DNA from: Carettochelys insculpta
Taxonomy: Eukaryota; Chordata; Testudines; Carettochelyidae
Assembly (NCBI RefSeq): GCF_033958435.1
Contig: NC_134139.1
Span: 205,389,501-205,453,500, forward strand
Length of the DNA: 64,000 nt
Reading direction: 5' to 3'
Shown here: positions 60,579-64,000 of the stretch, piece by piece
Numbering within the stretch: position 1 is the first letter of the stretch
How the letters are laid out: each line of letters begins with the position of its first letter
The notes under the pieces: generated by a model
What the model was told of the DNA's origin: nothing
The model's input: only the letters and a program-made list of their open reading frames with translations
Database searches by the model: none
Made by a program: the position numbers and the translations under genes

Positions 60579-61072
60579 ACCTTTTTGTGGACAGTTGATC
60601 ACTGGTCTGTCGTCCTTCCTTGGGAACAACACAGCTCAGTCACACACCCTGTACAACCCCACTGGACTAAGTCCCGTTGACATCGATCCAGGTTGCGGGG
60701 TAAAACCTGAGGCGGTGCTTGGTTGCTGGTGGGAAGACTTAGGCAGCCTTACAGGCCTTTTGGTTGCCTCTGAGCTGACCACTGCAGCCTCACCTTGCAT
60801 CTGCCGAGCATCGTTAATTAGGACAGGGTTGCTCTTATTCATCTCAGTTTTGCATCCAGTTAGTTTAGTCCATTATGGGTTTTATCCAAACTGGCAGTTG
60901 TCTGACTATAGATTCTGTCAGAAAGGAATCGGGGGCTAAAAATTATGTTTGGTGGAAACACAATTACGTTACCTTTTTGTGATTTGGAAAGCAAAAAAGA
61001 TTGTGCTTCATTTCTTGGCTGTGCCTCAGTTGATTGTTGCTAATACTGTCTAGTTTTGTATTGTCTTTTTAG

Positions 61073-61177
61073 GGAAAACTGGCCACACGGAAGCTGTGCG
61101 AGTAATATATCAGCCTGAAAACATCACATTTCAGAAACTGCTCAAGGTCTTCTGGGAGAATCATGACCCAACACAAG
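61073..61177 (+). CDS. MSRA: MSRA internal exon
   Basis: This continues the reductase after the exon at 15141-15260. The acceptor is 'ttgtctttttag', the first two bases GG complete the Gly codon begun at 15260, and the exon ends ACACAAG|gtagag, one base into the next codon. The 105-nt exon encodes [19 protein letters not shown] and then [13 protein letters not shown]. This matches the vertebrate MSRA segment (roughly residues 109-143) in which the glutamate of GH.E and the F.ENHDPTQ motif shape the sulfoxide-binding pocket. There are no stops or frameshifts and both splice sites are good. The remaining exons, encoding the recycling cysteines near the C-terminus, lie beyond the window. Confidence 0.95.
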
Positions 61178-63014
61178 GTAGAGTGATGAGTGAGCCAGTA
61201 TTTAATTATCTTACTAATTACAGCTGGGATAATTAGTGTTTGAGCTGCATGGAAGAGATGAACCTTGAAATCACATGGGAGCTCAAGAATATGATTGCAG
61301 ACATTTATTGACAGAGAGAAAGAGAGGGAGGATGAGGATATAGAAACTCACAATACCCCTCCCCCTTCACAGCTGTCTGTGCTGGGTAAATTCCCACAGA
61401 GAGAGAGAGACTAGACAATAGAAAATCCTTTCACTTTTGATTATGACAATTTTTCCGTAATGCTCTCTTTTATCTTTTAAATTAAAGCATATTTCTCAGC
61501 AGCTTCAGAGTTGGCAATTTGACTCATGCATAAAAATGTTACCCTCCATAAGTTTTACATTTTTCATCTTTTTTAAATTACCGTGGGTATCTTTTATGAT
61601 TAGAGAAAATGAGCAAAAGGAGGTAAGACATGATGCTCAGAGGTACCGCCAGCAGCAACGTATTAGATTCTCACCTATTCAAGCATTTTGGTTCAATTTA
61701 TCCTCCTTGGAAGTGGCAGCTTGATGACATTACACACATCTGTTCAAATAGAAATGATGAATTATATTGAAAAAACATTTTACGTGCATATATAGTTTCA
61801 ATAAACATGAACTCCAATATGATGTCCTGAAATATTACATAAAAATAACTCATTTCTGTATTTTCAGCCTTCTCACCGCAGTTGTCCTACGTTTACCTAT
61901 TTGGTTAATATTAAAAAGGACATGCTTGCGAGGATGGTAAGGGTGTATGTTTTCTCCTTTTGTATTGGCTTGTAACGTCCTACAGATCTCAGTTTGAGTA
62001 CCTAGAGGGCACTTTGAGGACAGTTGTATTTGGGGCAAGAGGGAAAGGGTCCCTAAGTAAGGAGATGTGGGAAGCAGAGTTTGTGCCTTGTGATTTATAT
62101 CTCTTGAATATTTGGACATCTGCTTCTTGGGGTTTCAGTTCAGTTTGGAGTAGATAAGAAAGAAAATAAAAAAAAAATAAAAGAATGGTACTGTTTTAAG
62201 GTTCAGCCTGCTTCTGGTTACCTGGAGACTTTTATTTCTAAGCCATATGTGTTTGTATCACATAGGGATTGATTCTAAAAAACTCTACTCACAGGAGTAG
62301 CCCTGTGCGTGGAACCACTATCTTCAGAGGGGATTATTTGTGTGACAATGAAATGTTCCTGGTAGTTGGAGTATACAGAGTTGGGTCCTTACATTGTAAC
62401 ATTTAGTGTAGCATTATAAGCTACAGGCTGGAACATATCAATGTTCAATGCATTAGGTCTTTTTTCAATGTGTGCTGTTCAATCCATGTGCTCACTGATG
62501 AGAATGCCAGCTGTGCTCCTGGTTTTCTGATGCAAACTGCATCCTAATAACTAGGTTATATTTTACATCAGGAAAAACACCACCACAGCTGGCAAAAGTG
62601 TTCCCTCTAATTTTTGACATCCATTGGTGAAATAAATTTTGTTATGTGCACCAAGGCATGCCTAGATATGTACTACCCAGAAAAACGCATGCTGCCCACT
62701 CTGAGTGGCTGTGGGCACTCTGCTAATCAGCTGTCCAGCATTTGAATCTCTTCCAAGCAGCTGTCCAAGCACTCAGCTTACAGGGAACACTGGTTGTCAA
62801 CAGTTGGCAGTCTCAGTGGTGAGCTCATGGATTAAATAGCATAGTAGTAGTGCTCGTAGTGTTCTGCCTAAGACACTTCCAGGAAGATCGACCCAGTCAG
62901 GGTCGATCTTCCAGTGTTCGATTTCATTTGGCTTTACCAGACGCATGAAATCAATCTGTCTGGGGTTGGGAGTCAATCCCTGTACTCCTCACTATCGTGA
63001 GGAACAGTGTTTTT

Positions 63015-63112
63015 TTTTTTTATATCCATGACCAGCATCTGATTAAGTCAGTCTTTGCTCACGAAAGCTCATGCTCAAAACTTTTCTGTTAGTCTATAAG
63101 GTGCCACAGGAC
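63015..63112 (+). mobile_element. Penelope-like 3' end
   Basis: The stretch 'cagtctttgctcacgaaagc' followed by 'tcatgctcaaaacttttctg' and 'ttagtctataaggtgccaca' is the same 3' end as at 35270-35345 in a diverged subfamily. A T-run (63010-63020) precedes it. Confidence 0.7.
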
Positions 63113-63127
63113 CCTTCGCTGCTGTTA

Positions 63128-63287
63128 CAGTGCTTTTTTTTGTGCCAGTACGTGCCAGTACTGAGTACCAGCATCTCAGCAGCCCCAGCTATGGGACTGG
63201 CTCAGGGTGAGAGTTGGGGGAGCCATCTCAAGACCAGCTCCTCTTTTTTTTCTTTTACTGAAAAAAAAAAAAAAAAAAAAAGCACTG
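63128..63287. mobile_element. Small hAT-like MITE (CAGTGCTTTTTTT ends)
   Basis: CAGTGC plus a T-run at the left is mirrored by an A-run plus GCACTG at the right (63261-63287). The arms pair over at least 14 bases. The interior contains 'gtgccagtacgtgccagtac'. An 8-bp duplication is not visible. The 21-A run (63261-63281) may have expanded. Confidence 0.6.
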
Positions 63288-63904
63288 GCAAGGAATATGG
63301 GAGGTCAATTGAATAAATGCTCCCATCAGCCTTCCTTAGTGAAGACAGTCACGTAAGTCAATTTCTGATATGCCGATTCTAGCTGCACAATTGCTGTAGC
63401 TAGAATTGTGTCTCTGAAATCGACTTTCATGTCTACTGTAGACCTGGCCCAAGTTAGGGTTGTGGTATGTTGACAGAGAAATGTGGGAAAGTTTATATTG
63501 TCACTGTCTCAGTTGTACCTGTTCTGTGTATAAATTCAGAACTTCTATAGCAGCAGTTTCCCAAGCTGCACTGGTGATGTACAAGTGGTCACATGATGCT
63601 GACCTTTTTTCTTCTGTCTAGCAGCCAAATAACATCGAAGAATTACGAAAATGCTTTATTTTGTCAGCACTTGCTGTGGTTGTCCCATGGTATAACAAGA
63701 CTGCAAGCAGTGGTGAACCTGGTTTCCAAAACATCACATGGAAGGGGTAGTATCCAGAAGATGCTCTTTGTAGCTCAGAAACTTTGGCCTAGCAGTTTTC
63801 ACATCTTTACATTTAAACGTCAGATACCATTTTTGTTCAAGTTAGCAGAAACCTTTTCCTCATTCGTTGAGTGTCTGAGAGTTTCCAGGCAGCTTCCGAC
63901 AGTG

Positions 63905-64000
63905 CATAGAATCACAGAAATATAGAGCTGGAGGGGGTTTCAGGTTGTCATTGAGTCCATTGTCTTGCACTGAGCCAAGAGCAAATACACCTTGGCCATC
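63905..64000 (-). mobile_element. CR1 LINE 3' end fragment (continues beyond window)
   Basis: The plus strand begins 'catagaatcacagaaatata' and 'gagctggagggggtttcagg', i.e. the inverted CR1 3' end. It is diverged and cut by the window edge. Confidence 0.7.

Larger units (their letters stand above)
58370..60690 (+). mobile_element. Candidate LTR-retroelement remnant (endogenous retrovirus-like)
   Basis: This 2.3 kb block differs from its surroundings. It has an LTR-U3-like AT-rich start ('aatatgtattagctgattaa', 'gctcatgaatatgtatac'), a TATA box (58602-58608), a CpG-rich stretch (about 58540-59170), a strong donor-like site (58872), a tiny transmembrane ORF (59227-59346), further TATA-like sequences (60241-60250 and 60522-60529), an exon-like segment (60322-60365) and a poly(A) signal (60573-60578). 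No gag, pol or long env frame survives, and no LTR pair or target duplication could be placed. Spacing suggests either a heavily deleted provirus or a 3' end with one LTR. An unrelated intronic promoter is possible. Confidence 0.4.
15261..61072 (+). other. MSRA intron, about 45.8 kb
   Basis: The intron begins 'gtaggtctg' and ends 'tgtcttttta' plus 'g' before the next exon, with matching phase. Most recognisable content is transposable elements, listed separately. Stretches with nothing I can identify include about 15375-15730, 16800-17900, 19950-20970, 21225-21700, 21915-23630, 23830-24360, 24570-25900, 26195-27560, 35350-36120, 37520-42150, 42750-44270, 46800-48100, 48310-49110, 49875-50980, 54700-55760 and 56600-57470. 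They are AT-rich, with only short random frames. About 51000-52190 looks like an old dispersed repeat that I cannot name. Large introns are usual for vertebrate MSRA. Confidence 0.85.
62866..63449. mobile_element. MITE 'GATCGACCCA' family with two nested insertions
   Basis: The left part has the hairpin 'gaagatcgacccagtcaggg'/'tcgatcttcc' and 'catgaaatcaatctgtctgg', and the right part has 'ctagaattgtgtctctgaaa' and 'tgtctactgtagacctggcc', as in 25903-26192. Between them are a Penelope tail (63015-63112) and a hAT-like MITE (63128-63287), which lengthen the element from about 290 bp to 584 bp. Confidence 0.6.
61178..64000 (+). other. MSRA intron (5' part), downstream of the second visible exon
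   Basis: The intron begins 'gtagagtgat'. About 61200-62860 is AT-rich with no feature I can identify beyond short GA repeats near 61310-61410. The nested MITE complex follows at 62866-63449, then about 450 bp without a recognisable element, then a CR1 tail at the window end. Confidence 0.8.

Overview
The window reads as vertebrate intronic DNA, most likely from a turtle, with a crocodilian as the less likely alternative. It is AT-rich. Its repeats are CR1-type LINEs, a second (RTE-like) LINE lineage, Penelope-like elements with a GIY-YIG endonuclease, a tRNA-derived SINE with a CR1 tail, hAT-like repeats and very many PIF/Harbinger-type elements whose ends read roughly GGCTATGTCTACACTA. There are no operons, no long intact host reading frames, no CRISPR arrays and no convincing functional RNA genes. 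The species assignment is inference.

The only host gene I can support is MSRA (peptide methionine-S-sulfoxide reductase) on the + strand. Two internal exons are visible: 15141-15260, which carries the catalytic GCFWGAE motif, and 61073-61177. Their splice phases match (a codon split G|GG), and the intron between them is about 45.8 kb. Everything else lies in MSRA introns: the end of one (1-15140), a complete one (15261-61072) and the start of the next (61178-64000).

Layout. 1-15140: CR1 and older LINE tails, two copies in opposite orientation of a ~675 bp Harbinger-type element with 3-bp target duplications, two more MITE families, a GC-rich block and a large hAT-like repeat. 15261-28000: RTE-like LINE fragments, a foldback repeat, several MITEs, a CR1-tailed SINE and a (GT)30 microsatellite. 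28077-33589: a 5.5 kb Harbinger element. It has a broken DDE transposase on +, a two-exon Myb/SANT-like gene on - (split by a later CR1 insertion) and, inside the Myb intron on the opposite strand, an intact ORF resembling a BEN domain. 34.1-35.3 kb: the 3' part of a Penelope-like element. 35.3-52.2 kb: mostly unassigned intron with MITEs, a tail-to-tail pair of Penelope 3' ends, a LINE tail with a nested CR1 and a second hAT-like repeat. 52.2-54.7 kb: a long CR1 copy. 55.8-56.6 kb: a Penelope RT fragment abutting a second Harbinger relic. 58.4-60.7 kb: a CpG-rich block with TATA boxes, splice-like signals, a tiny transmembrane ORF and a poly(A) signal, best read as an LTR-retroelement remnant. 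62.9-63.4 kb: a MITE with two further insertions inside it.

The most interesting items are the Harbinger element with a BEN-like ORF in its Myb intron, the shared terminal signature that links otherwise different MITEs to two protein-coding Harbinger relics, and the CpG-rich LTR-like block at 58.4-60.7 kb. Family names for repeats come from recalled sequence patterns without database comparison; boundaries are given to the base only where terminal repeats or target duplications are visible.
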